64,000 bases of DNA, taken from Leptospiraceae bacterium. GTDB lineage: Bacteria > Spirochaetota > Leptospiria > Leptospirales > Leptonemataceae. Where the stretch lies: contig BPKM01000002.1 of assembly GCA_026005135.1 (NCBI GenBank), forward strand, positions 124,001 to 188,000. Direction: 5' to 3'. Below, one piece after another: positions 56,320 through 64,000 of this stretch. The notes beneath the pieces are model-generated. The model searched no databases. It saw nothing but the letters and a program-made list of their open reading frames with translations, and was not told the origin of the DNA. The position numbers and the translations under genes were made by a program. Numbering within the stretch: the stretch's first letter is position 1; the number at the start of each line of letters is the position of its first letter.

Positions 56320-57500
56320 AATTTTCTAATTTTACAATTGGTATTATCGGTGGTGGTCAATTAGGCCGCATGTTAGCTTACGAAGCATTTAAGAAAGGAT
56401 TTAAAGTTGCAGTTTTAGATCCAGATCCAGATGCACCAGCTATTCAAATTTGCCATTATCCTATTATTAAAAATTTTGATAATGAAGAAGCATTTTTAAA
56501 ATTAGCTGAAATTTCTGATGTTATAACTTTTGAATTCGAAAATATAGAACCAGAGCTTTTAATTTATTATCAAAAAAAAATTCCTATTTATCCTAACCCA
56601 GAGATTTTAAAAATTTCTAAAAATCGAAATAAAGAAAAAAACTTTGTACAGAAATATAATATTTCCATACCAGAAATTTTTCCCATATCCACTATAGATA
56701 ATGATAAAGATTCAATACAAAATCTTTACGAAAAACTAATTCAAACTAAAAAAGAATGGATTATAAAAACTTCCGAAGGTGGTTATGATGGTAAATATCA
56801 AATTGTTTTTAAAGGTTCAGAATTAAGCTTTTCTGAATTTTATAAACAATTACAATCTATTTTTAACACATTTAAAAAACATCAAATTTCATTTATAATA
56901 GAAGAGAAAATTCAATTTGATTATGAATTTAGTCTGATTGCTTGTGGCTATAGAAATAATAATAACATTGATATAAAATTTTTTCCTGTATTTATAAATG
57001 AGCATAAAAATGGTATATTAAGGAAAACGATTTCTTTAAAAAATTCTCCAATTTTAGAAATTAATGAAATTCAAGAAAAGATCAAAAATATTATATATGA
57101 TTATCAATATATTGGATTATTAACAATGGAATTTTTTTATTATAATAATTATATTTATTTTAACGAAATGGCTCCAAGACCTCACAATTCTGGTCATTTA
57201 ACGATTGAAGGTTGTAATTATTCTCAATTTGAACAACATATTAGAGCAATTTCTCATTTACCAATCCATCAACCTGAATTAATAGAAAATGCTGGAATGT
57301 TAAATCTTATTGCATTCAATAGATTAAATCAAAATCCAGAACTTATACAGGAAATTTTAAAATTAAAACATACATATTTCCATTATTATGGAAAAAAAGA
57401 ACCAAAAGAAAATAGAAAAATGGGACATATTACTATATTAAATTCTGATCCTGAAAAATTAAAAGATAATCTCCAGTATTTAGAAAGTATAATTTATTAA
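56316..57500 (+). CDS. purK: N5-carboxyaminoimidazole ribonucleotide synthetase
   Basis: 394 residues, ATP-grasp enzyme. Early [29 protein letters not shown], the ATP site [14 protein letters not shown] and the late metal/active residues in [17 protein letters not shown]. Makes N5-CAIR from AIR, bicarbonate and ATP, feeding PurE. Complete. Confidence 0.96.
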   Translation: MKFSNFTIGIIGGGQLGRMLAYEAFKKGFKVAVLDPDPDAPAIQICHYPIIKNFDNEEAFLKLAEISDVITFEFENIEPELLIYYQKKIPIYPNPEILKISKNRNKEKNFVQKYNISIPEIFPISTIDNDKDSIQNLYEKLIQTKKEWIIKTSEGGYDGKYQIVFKGSELSFSEFYKQLQSIFNTFKKHQISFIIEEKIQFDYEFSLIACGYRNNNNIDIKFFPVFINEHKNGILRKTISLKNSPILEINEIQEKIKNIIYDYQYIGLLTMEFFYYNNYIYFNEMAPRPHNSGHLTIEGCNYSQFEQHIRAISHLPIHQPELIENAGMLNLIAFNRLNQNPELIQEILKLKHTYFHYYGKKEPKENRKMGHITILNSDPEKLKDNLQYLESIIY

Positions 57501-57501
57501 A

Positions 57502-58656
57502 TTATTTTGTTTTTGTTGCTATTTCTTCTAAAAATCGTTTTAATACAGGAAATTTATTTCGATTTAATTCTTGTTTATTATTATCTTTTTCTATTGTTTT
57601 TTTATAAATAGAACCTAACTGTACTTTTAAGGTATTACCAGAAATATTTAATATATTTAAAATTTCTTTTCTCTCTCTATTTTCTAAAATATAACGGCAA
57701 ATCATCGCTTCTTGATGTGTTAAATTATAATCTTTTCTTAGTTTTTCGTAAATTTTTTCAAAAGAACCTTCTGGAATAGGAGGCGAAAATAACATATTAA
57801 AAAATAATAAAGAGAAAAAAGAAGTTAAAACTGCTACTAAGAAAAACAGAAATTTATTTTCATAAAAACTTAATATAAAATCAGAAAAGAACCAAATAAC
57901 AATTAACGTCATGGCTATAGCAGAAATAATACCTGCAATTTTTAAAAATATTTTAGCCTTATTCTCTAAATATTGTTCTCTAAAAAATATTGCTGCTAAT
58001 ATTGTGGATAAAATAGCATCTGCTGCATTTCCTATAGGTAATGTTTTTAACCCCCATAAGGCTATAAAATTTGTTATAGAAGCTAAAACCATTAATAAAA
58101 ACAGTATCGTTATAATTTTTATTCTTTTATCCTCGGGATGATTTTTAATATATTTTGCTAAATAATAAAAACTTGTAATAAATACAAATGCCCAATATAA
58201 ATGTGTTATATAAGAACCAAATCCTGCATGTGGATAAAATCCCCAATCAAATTTCTGAACACCATTTATAAATAAATTATTCTGAGGTGCAAATAAATAA
58301 GAATAATTTAAAAGCAAAAACCATATTGCAGTAAATACTAAAGAAATCTTTATATTTCTTTCTATTACAGGAATAGGTGTTTTACTCTGTTCTAAACTAA
58401 ATAATAAAAAAGAATTTGTCATTAATAACTGAAAACTATAAAAATAATACAAGGTATTCATTGCTTGTTCTGGCGTATGGGATAAATAAGATAAAAATAA
58501 AAATAAATTCCAACCTGCAATGCCTGTATAAAAAACTGATAAAGAAAATCTGGATTGTCTTCTTTCTCCACTAAAATAAAGAACAATCAATATAGCAATA
58601 TCTGCTAAAAATCCAGCAAAAGGAACGATATAAAAATATATATATTTTGCCTCCAT
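57502..58656 (-). CDS. 7TM membrane sensor with C-terminal HTH
   Basis: 384 residues. Seven to eight hydrophobic segments cover residues about 5-280. The C-terminal part (residues about 295-355) is a LuxR-like helix-turn-helix: LTHQEAMICRYILENRERKE, ILNISGNTLKVQLGSIYKKT. This would place a DNA-binding domain at the inner membrane, a leptospiral-type membrane-bound regulator. It ends 2 bases from purK on the opposite strand. Target genes and ligand unknown. Confidence 0.7.
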   Translation of the reverse strand: MEAKYIYFYIVPFAGFLADIAILIVLYFSGERRQSRFSLSVFYTGIAGWNLFLFLSYLSHTPEQAMNTLYYFYSFQLLMTNSFLLFSLEQSKTPIPVIERNIKISLVFTAIWFLLLNYSYLFAPQNNLFINGVQKFDWGFYPHAGFGSYITHLYWAFVFITSFYYLAKYIKNHPEDKRIKIITILFLLMVLASITNFIALWGLKTLPIGNAADAILSTILAAIFFREQYLENKAKIFLKIAGIISAIAMTLIVIWFFSDFILSFYENKFLFFLVAVLTSFFSLLFFNMLFSPPIPEGSFEKIYEKLRKDYNLTHQEAMICRYILENRERKEILNILNISGNTLKVQLGSIYKKTIEKDNNKQELNRNKFPVLKRFLEEIATKTK

Positions 58657-58713
58657 TAATTAGACAAATATTTAAAAATTATACTTTTTGTAAATTAATT
58701 TTTAACTAAATTG

Positions 58714-59196
58714 TTAAATTCTTATCAATGGACGAAACCAGGGTATTCCAGCTAAAAGAATTATAAGACTAATAACACCAATTAATATAATTTTTTTATA
58801 CTGATGAATTGTTTCTATTTTTTTAACAGAAACATTTAAATAATGTATTAAAGCTATAAAAATAATCATTAAAACAGGATGTTCTATTATTATTACTCTA
58901 AGTTCTCTTTGCTTCATTACTGTAGAAATTTCTTGCCACATATCCATAAGAGAAGATTGAAAAAAATATAAAATTATCCCTAAGATAAATTGTATATCTA
59001 CCAATATAGTTAAAATAAGGGAAAATTTTCTTAATTGCTCTTTCGATTTTAAGAATAAATTTAAATCTCCTGTTTCATTTTGCAATTGTTTATTAAAAAT
59101 TTTTAGTATATCCAAAATAGCTTTAACAATAATCAAAATCAATACCAATAAAATTAGCCAACGAAATAAATTATGTAATGATAAGATAAAATGCAT
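58714..59196 (-). CDS. Four-helix membrane protein
   Basis: 160 residues with four transmembrane helices: HNLFRWLILLVLILIIVKAI, LILTILVDIQFILGIILYFF, HPVLMIIFIALIHYL and IILIGVISLIILLAGIPWF. Conserved-looking His residues lie at about 7, 105 and 117, so a cytochrome-b561-like heme role is possible but not shown. No named family is certain. Transcribed away from gyrA. Confidence 0.45.
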   Translation of the reverse strand: MHFILSLHNLFRWLILLVLILIIVKAILDILKIFNKQLQNETGDLNLFLKSKEQLRKFSLILTILVDIQFILGIILYFFQSSLMDMWQEISTVMKQRELRVIIIEHPVLMIIFIALIHYLNVSVKKIETIHQYKKIILIGVISLIILLAGIPWFRPLIRI

Positions 59197-59270
59197 AATA
59201 ACACAAAAAAATTAAGCTATAAAAATTGAAAAGTTTTTAATTGATTTTCAATTTATAAGAATGAAAAAAA

Positions 59271-61784
59271 ATGTCCTTAATGGCAAACAAAAAAGAAGAA
59301 CAAAATAATCCTATCCAGATGCCTGATATTAGTGAAGCTTTAAAAAATGGTAAGCGTATTGTAGAAGTTGATTTAGAAAATCAAATGAAATCTGCTTACC
59401 TTGATTATGCAATGAGTGTAATAGTTGGTAGAGCTTTACCAGATGTTAGAGATGGTTTAAAACCTGTTCATAGAAGAATTCTATATGCGATGCACGAAAG
59501 AGCCTGGAGACATGATAAACCTTTTGTAAAATGTGCTAAAATAGTTGGTGAGGTTATAGGTAATTACCATCCTCACGGAGATATGGCTGTTTATGATACC
59601 TTAGTTCGAATGGCTCAGGATTTTGTAATGAATGTTCCTCTTATCGAAGGACAGGGAAATTTTGGTTCTATTGATGGAGATAGTCCAGCAGCATATCGAT
59701 ATACAGAAGCTCGATTAACCAAAGCTGCAGAAGAATTACTTAAAGATATTGATAAAAATACAGTAGATTTTATTCCTAACTTTGATGATACAAGAGAAGA
59801 ACCAGTTGTATTACCTGCTGGTTTACCCAATTTGCTTATTAATGGTTCCAGTGGTATTGCTGTTGGAATGGCTACAAATATTCCACCTCATAACCCTGTT
59901 GAAGTAATCAATGCAGTTAATGCTTTAATTGATAATCCCAATTTATCTATAAAAGAATTAATGAAAATTATACCTGCTCCAGATTTTCCCACAGGTGGAA
60001 TTATTATTGGTGGAGAAGGGCTAAAAAAAGCATATACAACAGGTAAAGGTTCTATTCGCATTCGCGCAAAAATCGATATTGAAGAAACCAAAAAGAAAAA
60101 AACATTATTAGTTATAAAAGAAATTCCTTATCAGGTAAATAAAAAAAATGTTTTAGAAAAAATCGGCGAATTGGTTCAAAATAAAATCATAGAAGGTATT
60201 GCAGATATAAAAGATTTATCAGATAGACATGGTATTCGAGTAGAAATTGAATTAAAAAAAGATGTAAATCCACAAATAGTATTAAATCAACTTTATAAAA
60301 TGACCCAATTACAGGTAAGCTATGGTATTATTTTCTTAGCATTAGTTGATGGACAACCTAAAATATTGAACCTAAAAGAAATTCTAACAGAATATATTGC
60401 ACATCGTAAACAGGTTATAATAAGAAGAACTAAATACGAATTAGAGGAAGCAGAAAAACGAGCTCATATATTAGAAGGTTTAAAAATTGCCTTAGATTTT
60501 ATAGATGAAGTAATAAAAATCATTCGTTCTTCTAAAACAGTAGACGAAGCAAGGAAAAAATTAACAAAACGATTTAATTTAACAGAAATCCAGGCAAATG
60601 CTATTCTGGATATGAGATTACAAAAATTAACATCTTTAGAAAGTCAAAAAATTATCGAAGAATTAGAAGATCTTAAAAAGAAAATCGAAGACTATAAGGA
60701 TATTTTAGCTAAGGAAAAAAGGCAATATCAGATTGTAAAAGATGAATTAGGAAAGGTATTAGAAGATATATCAAAAAATTTTCCCAATAGATTATCAGAA
60801 ATTGATCATAGTTCTGTAGATACAACAACATTCGATATAACAGATCTAATTCATGAAGAAGATGTAATCATTTCTATCTCTAATGATGGTTTTATTAAAA
60901 GAACCAGTGTTGATTCTTTTAAAAGACAAAAAAGAGGAGGAAAGGGCGTTAAAGGAACTACCTTACGAAAAGAAGATACAGTTAAAATTTTATGCCATGC
61001 TTCTACACACGATACATTATTATTGTTTTCTAATAAAGGGAAAGTATTTGGAATAAAAGTTCACGAAATACCAGAAGCATCACAGGATGCAAGAGGTAAA
61101 TCTTTAAAAGCACTTTTAAATTTAGCACAAGATGAATCTATTACAACTGTATGCCCTATAGAAGATTTTACAAAAGATAAAGCAATTGTAATGATTAGTA
61201 AAGAAGGTATCCTGAAAAAATCTGATTTAGAATTATTTAAAAATTCTAAGAAAAAAGGAATTACTGCAATCAATTTAAGAAAAGAAGATGAACTTGTTAA
61301 AGTATGTATTGTCAATCCTAAGGATGATATTATTATTGCTACTAAAAATGGTTTAGCATTAAGAACCAACTTAGGTAAAATGCGAAGTCAGGGAAGAAAT
61401 GCCTCTGGTATTATAGGAATGAAATTAGAGAAAGATGACGAAATTATAGGAATGGATGTCATTGGTAAAAAACAATATATATTATCTGTATCAGAAAATG
61501 GTTATGGAAAACTAATGGAAGAAAAAGAATTTTCTGTTAAAGGCAGAGGTGGTAAAGGAATGACATATTATAAAATAACAGAAAAGACTGGAAATCCTTC
61601 TGCTCTTGCTTGCGCAAATAAAGATGATGAGTTATTTATTATACTTTCTACAGGAAATATTATTCGCCTTAGTATAGAAGAAATTCCCATTCAAAAAAGA
61701 GCTACTTCTGGTGTGCGATTAATTCATATTAGCAATGATTCTGGTAAAGTGGTAGATATAGCTGTATTACCTAATTCAAAATAA
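59271..61784 (+). CDS. gyrA: DNA gyrase subunit A
   Basis: 837 residues. The catalytic Tyr144 is in SPAAYRYTEARLTKAA. The breakage region includes PDVRDGLKPVHRRILYAM. The GyrA-box QKRGGKGVKG (near residue 555) in the C-terminal beta-pinwheel shows this is GyrA and not ParC. The quinolone-binding loop reads PHGDMAVYD, with Met105 where E. coli has Ser83; the Asp87 equivalent is kept. Introduces negative supercoils with GyrB. Two ATGs (59271, 59280) are possible starts. A clear terminator follows. Confidence 0.96.
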   Translation: MSLMANKKEEQNNPIQMPDISEALKNGKRIVEVDLENQMKSAYLDYAMSVIVGRALPDVRDGLKPVHRRILYAMHERAWRHDKPFVKCAKIVGEVIGNYHPHGDMAVYDTLVRMAQDFVMNVPLIEGQGNFGSIDGDSPAAYRYTEARLTKAAEELLKDIDKNTVDFIPNFDDTREEPVVLPAGLPNLLINGSSGIAVGMATNIPPHNPVEVINAVNALIDNPNLSIKELMKIIPAPDFPTGGIIIGGEGLKKAYTTGKGSIRIRAKIDIEETKKKKTLLVIKEIPYQVNKKNVLEKIGELVQNKIIEGIADIKDLSDRHGIRVEIELKKDVNPQIVLNQLYKMTQLQVSYGIIFLALVDGQPKILNLKEILTEYIAHRKQVIIRRTKYELEEAEKRAHILEGLKIALDFIDEVIKIIRSSKTVDEARKKLTKRFNLTEIQANAILDMRLQKLTSLESQKIIEELEDLKKKIEDYKDILAKEKRQYQIVKDELGKVLEDISKNFPNRLSEIDHSSVDTTTFDITDLIHEEDVIISISNDGFIKRTSVDSFKRQKRGGKGVKGTTLRKEDTVKILCHASTHDTLLLFSNKGKVFGIKVHEIPEASQDARGKSLKALLNLAQDESITTVCPIEDFTKDKAIVMISKEGILKKSDLELFKNSKKKGITAINLRKEDELVKVCIVNPKDDIIIATKNGLALRTNLGKMRSQGRNASGIIGMKLEKDDEIIGMDVIGKKQYILSVSENGYGKLMEEKEFSVKGRGGKGMTYYKITEKTGNPSALACANKDDELFIILSTGNIIRLSIEEIPIQKRATSGVRLIHISNDSGKVVDIAVLPNSK

Positions 61785-61815
61785 GTTATCTAAGACTAAG
61801 AAATTTAAAAAATTC

Positions 61816-61836
61816 AGGTGCCATATTCAGGCACCT
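61816..61836 (+). terminator. gyrA intrinsic terminator
   Basis: AGGTGCC (61816-61822) and GGCACCT (61830-61836), 7-base loop, then ATTTTCTATTTT. Also lies before the 3' end of the convergent PIN-TRAM gene. Confidence 0.85.
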
Positions 61837-61852
61837 ATTTTCTATTTTATTT

Positions 61853-62939
61853 TTAGCGTTTTGCCCTTTTAAGTAAGTTTTCTCTTGCTTTTTTATTCTT
61901 ATTACTATCTTTTTCTTGAGTATTTTGTTGTTGTTCTTCTTCGGATACAGGTCCTATTGCTTTTGTAAAAATCATTTTACCAGCAGCAGTCTGAATAATT
62001 GAAGTTACAGTAACTTTAACCAATTTTCCAATTAATTCTCTTCCATCTTCAATAACCACCATTGTTCCATCATCTAAATAACCAATACCTTGATTTTCAT
62101 CTTTTCCTTCTTTAACTACCTGGATTTTTAATTCTTCGCCAGGAAGTACAATAGGTCTTAACGCTTCTGTTAAAGCATTTAAATTTAATACCTGAACTCC
62201 TTGAACTTCAGCTACTTTTTCTAAATTAAAGTCATTTGTAATTAATTTTCCTCCAATATCTCGAGCTAATTGCACTAATTTAGAGTCCACATCACGAATA
62301 TCAGGATAGTCTATATAGCTTATTTTTACTTTGATATTATTTAGTTGTTGAAGTTCATTAAGCATATCAAGTCCACGTCTACCTCGATTTCTTTTTATTG
62401 GATCTGCAGAATCACTAATTAATTGAATTTCTCTTAAAACAAAATTAGGAATTATAAATGAACCTTCTATAAAATTTGTTTTAGCAATCTTTAAAATTCT
62501 TCCATCAATAATTACAGAAGAATCAAGAATCTTTTCGGTTGCTTTTGGTTCTTCTTTTACAAATTCATTCGAAGGCACAAAGCCACCTACCTGAATTGTG
62601 CCATAGTAATAACCAGCAAATCCACCTAAAATTATAAAGATTAAAATTAGGAGTAAATCCCAATTTCTTAAAATTTCTATAAGTTGAGGAAATAAATTTT
62701 GTATTAAACTTACAAAAATTAAATTTATAAATAACCCTAATACCAATGCCAAATAAAGAAAAGACAAATTTTCTTTTTTGTTCTTTACTGGAACGATTGT
62801 TTAAAAAAAGCAAAATTCCAGAAAGAATAATAGTAAAAACACCAATTAGTAGGGATTGATTTAAACCTTTTTGAAAAACATAAGAAATTCCAAAACTAAA
62901 AATACCTATTAATAGAGGTAACAATATATTTGTAATCAT
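61853..62939 (-). pseudogene. YacL-like membrane PIN-TRAM protein, +1 frameshift
   Basis: From the ATG at 62939 the first part gives membrane helices: LLIGIFSFGISYVFQKGL and [16 protein letters not shown], then [11 protein letters not shown]. Dropping one A near 62738 continues [20 protein letters not shown] and on to the PIN domain ([20 protein letters not shown], with [10 protein letters not shown] and [11 protein letters not shown]) and the TRAM domain ([20 protein letters not shown]). The PIN acidic residues are present, so the nuclease part is complete. The whole would be about 361 residues. Family members are linked to RNA binding. Sits behind carD on the same strand, as often seen. Confidence 0.85.
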
Positions 62940-63010
62940 ACTTAAACTCCTATATAAAAAATTTATTTTTATATTTTATATGGAGCTATTGGAAATTATT
63001 AGCGCTCAGA

Positions 63011-63607
63011 CTATTGTTTGGAAAGTAATTCAGAAACCAGGTTTTTTGCTTCTTCTATGGGGATATTTTTTGCTATTGCTATTTCTCCTGTCACCAGAGT
63101 ATAGGCTGTTTCGTATAGACGTCGTTCCATTAAAGATAATTCTTTATCTCGAGCCCTTTTATATAAGTTTCTACATACCTGAGCAATTTCGAAAATAGAA
63201 CCAGATTTTATTTTATTTAAATTATTTTGATATCGAATTTTCCAATCTTCTTCTAATTCGTCCTGTTCCTGCTCTAAGATCTTTAGAACCTTCTTAACAT
63301 CTTTTTTATCGATAACATGTCTAATACCACTTGCTTCTACATTATCAACTGGTATTTTTATTGTTAAATTTTTATCAAATATTTGTATAATATAATATGG
63401 CCTCTTTTGGTTCGAAACCTTAATGTTTTCTATTCCTATAATTTTACCTACACCCTGGGATGGATATACGATATAGTCATCAACCTGGAATTCCAATTTT
63501 TTATCTTTTACTGCTTCCATAGTTTTTTTATTTTTTTCTGTTTGTTTTTCCGTTTTTTTCTTCTGTGTTTTTTTGCTTTTTTTACTTTTTGAATTTGTCT
63601 GAGGCAT
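63011..63607 (-). CDS. carD: CarD-family transcription factor
   Basis: 198 residues from the ATG at 63607; the frame extends upstream to 63724 but that part is not CarD-like. A Lys-rich head (residues about 1-35, SKSKKSKKTQKKKTEK) is followed by the RNA-polymerase-binding domain FQVDDYIVYPSQGVGKIIGI and RPYYIIQIFDKNLTIKIPVD. The C-terminal helical DNA-contact part is ERRLYETAYTLVTGEIAIAK. CarD stabilises open complexes at promoters. The Lys-rich N-terminus is longer than in mycobacterial CarD. It precedes the yacL-like gene. Confidence 0.92.
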   Translation of the reverse strand: MPQTNSKSKKSKKTQKKKTEKQTEKNKKTMEAVKDKKLEFQVDDYIVYPSQGVGKIIGIENIKVSNQKRPYYIIQIFDKNLTIKIPVDNVEASGIRHVIDKKDVKKVLKILEQEQDELEEDWKIRYQNNLNKIKSGSIFEIAQVCRNLYKRARDKELSLMERRLYETAYTLVTGEIAIAKNIPIEEAKNLVSELLSKQ

Positions 63608-63739
63608 AATAATTCCAATTATTGCTCCAAGACTATTTAGAAATATTTCTCTTTTTTGACAACTCTTTTTTATTAAAAACACTTGAATTTCTAATTTTTC
63701 GAAAAAAATTGACATTAAAATCAATTTTTAGGAGGAAGC

Positions 63740-64000
63740 ATGAATCCAGTTTATGTAATAGATGCTGTTAGAACGCCAAGAGGGAAAGGAAAAAAAAGAG
63801 GTGCTTTAGCACATCTACATCCTGTTGATTTAGCTGCTTATTGTTTAAAAGCATTACCAGAACGAAATCAAATGGATCCAGAAATTATAGAAGATGTTAT
63901 CTTAGGTTGTGTTTCTCAGGTAGGTGAACAAGGTGCTTGTATTGCAAGAAATGCCGTACTAGCATCTGGTTTACCTATTTCCGTTCCTGGTTATACATTA
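63740..64000 (+). CDS. Acetyl-CoA acyltransferase (thiolase), 3' end outside window
   Basis: The ATG at 63740 follows a perfect AGGAGG at 63730-63735. The visible 87 residues start [20 protein letters not shown], then [37 protein letters not shown] and [14 protein letters not shown]. This is the N-terminal part of the thiolase fold, FadA-like with the long head. The active-site Cys (normally in NRFCSSGL) would be just beyond the window. It likely serves fatty-acid beta-oxidation, the main carbon source of leptospires. Confidence 0.9.
   Translation, partial: MNPVYVIDAVRTPRGKGKKRGALAHLHPVDLAAYCLKALPERNQMDPEIIEDVILGCVSQVGEQGACIARNAVLASGLPISVPGYTL

Noticed and set aside
59615..61369. Minus-strand ORFs over gyrA
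   Set aside because: Shadow frames of a fully conserved gene.
6440..62738. Programmed +1 frameshifting shared by the six shifted genes
   Set aside because: I compared the sites. They share no slippery codon or stop context, and in yhhQ the shift must occur before the stop. Separate indels are simpler.
63608..63724. N-terminal extension of carD
   Set aside because: The added 39 residues are not CarD-like, and the ATG at 63607 starts the Lys-rich head typical of the protein.

Overview
The window comes from a very AT-rich spirochaete of the family Leptospiraceae. The best markers are an FcpA-type flagellar-coiling protein (28561-29490), a leptospiral-style membrane SpoIIE/PP2C phosphatase, a 7TM-HTH regulator, a paired WYL-WYL-Xer block with a conserved 55-residue protein, and many lipoproteins with leptospiral-type lipoboxes ending in Phe/Leu/Ser-Cys. 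The species cannot be named from sequence alone. No tRNA, rRNA or replication origin was seen.

Layout. 1-2840: aroB (cut by the window edge), rnc, acpP, fabG on the minus strand, with a 17-bp stem in front of rnc. 2992-11450: envelope genes (UbiA-like protein, small barrel, MscS channel, queuosine-precursor transporter, SpoIIE phosphatase, P-type ATPase). 11806-20654: lipoprotein, ArsC, a GDA1/CD39-type apyrase, isocitrate dehydrogenase, Nudix hydrolase, alpha/beta hydrolase, two WYL regulators and a Xer recombinase. 20881-32943: PilZ-methyltransferase (disrupted), class III cyclase, a 177-bp MITE, DegT aminotransferase, HDAC-like deacetylase, App1-like phosphatase, FcpA, DnaC-like ATPase, FolK and a GT9 glycosyltransferase. 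32936-39069: Hsp20, lipase, metallophosphoesterase, a 968-bp DUF6338 cassette between exact 207-bp direct repeats, and ribD. 39032-42588: yajC-(unknown)-secD-secF.

42779-52252 is the accessory centrepiece: two small paralogous proteins, a CRISPR array of 25 repeats and 24 spacers, a tracrRNA gene, and a minus-strand cas9-cas1-cas2-cas4 operon. Cas4 together with a large FnCas9-like Cas9 makes this type II-B, a rare subtype best known from Proteobacteria. The repeat starts GTTTCAGTTGC as in Francisella. Each intact repeat holds a -35/-10 pair that could start transcription in the next spacer. The compact tracrRNA carries an internal copy of the crRNA handle that pairs with its own anti-repeat.

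52253-64000: LMW phosphatase, MGMT, panC, a GDPD lipoprotein, engB, purE-purK, a 7TM-HTH regulator, gyrA, a YacL-like PIN-TRAM protein, carD and the start of a thiolase gene.

A striking general feature is that eight genes are interrupted: six by a +1 shift, one by a -1 shift and one by two in-frame TAA codons. Several are normally housekeeping genes (ribD, the yacL-like gene). This points either to residual indel errors in the assembly or to active gene decay, and raw reads would settle it.
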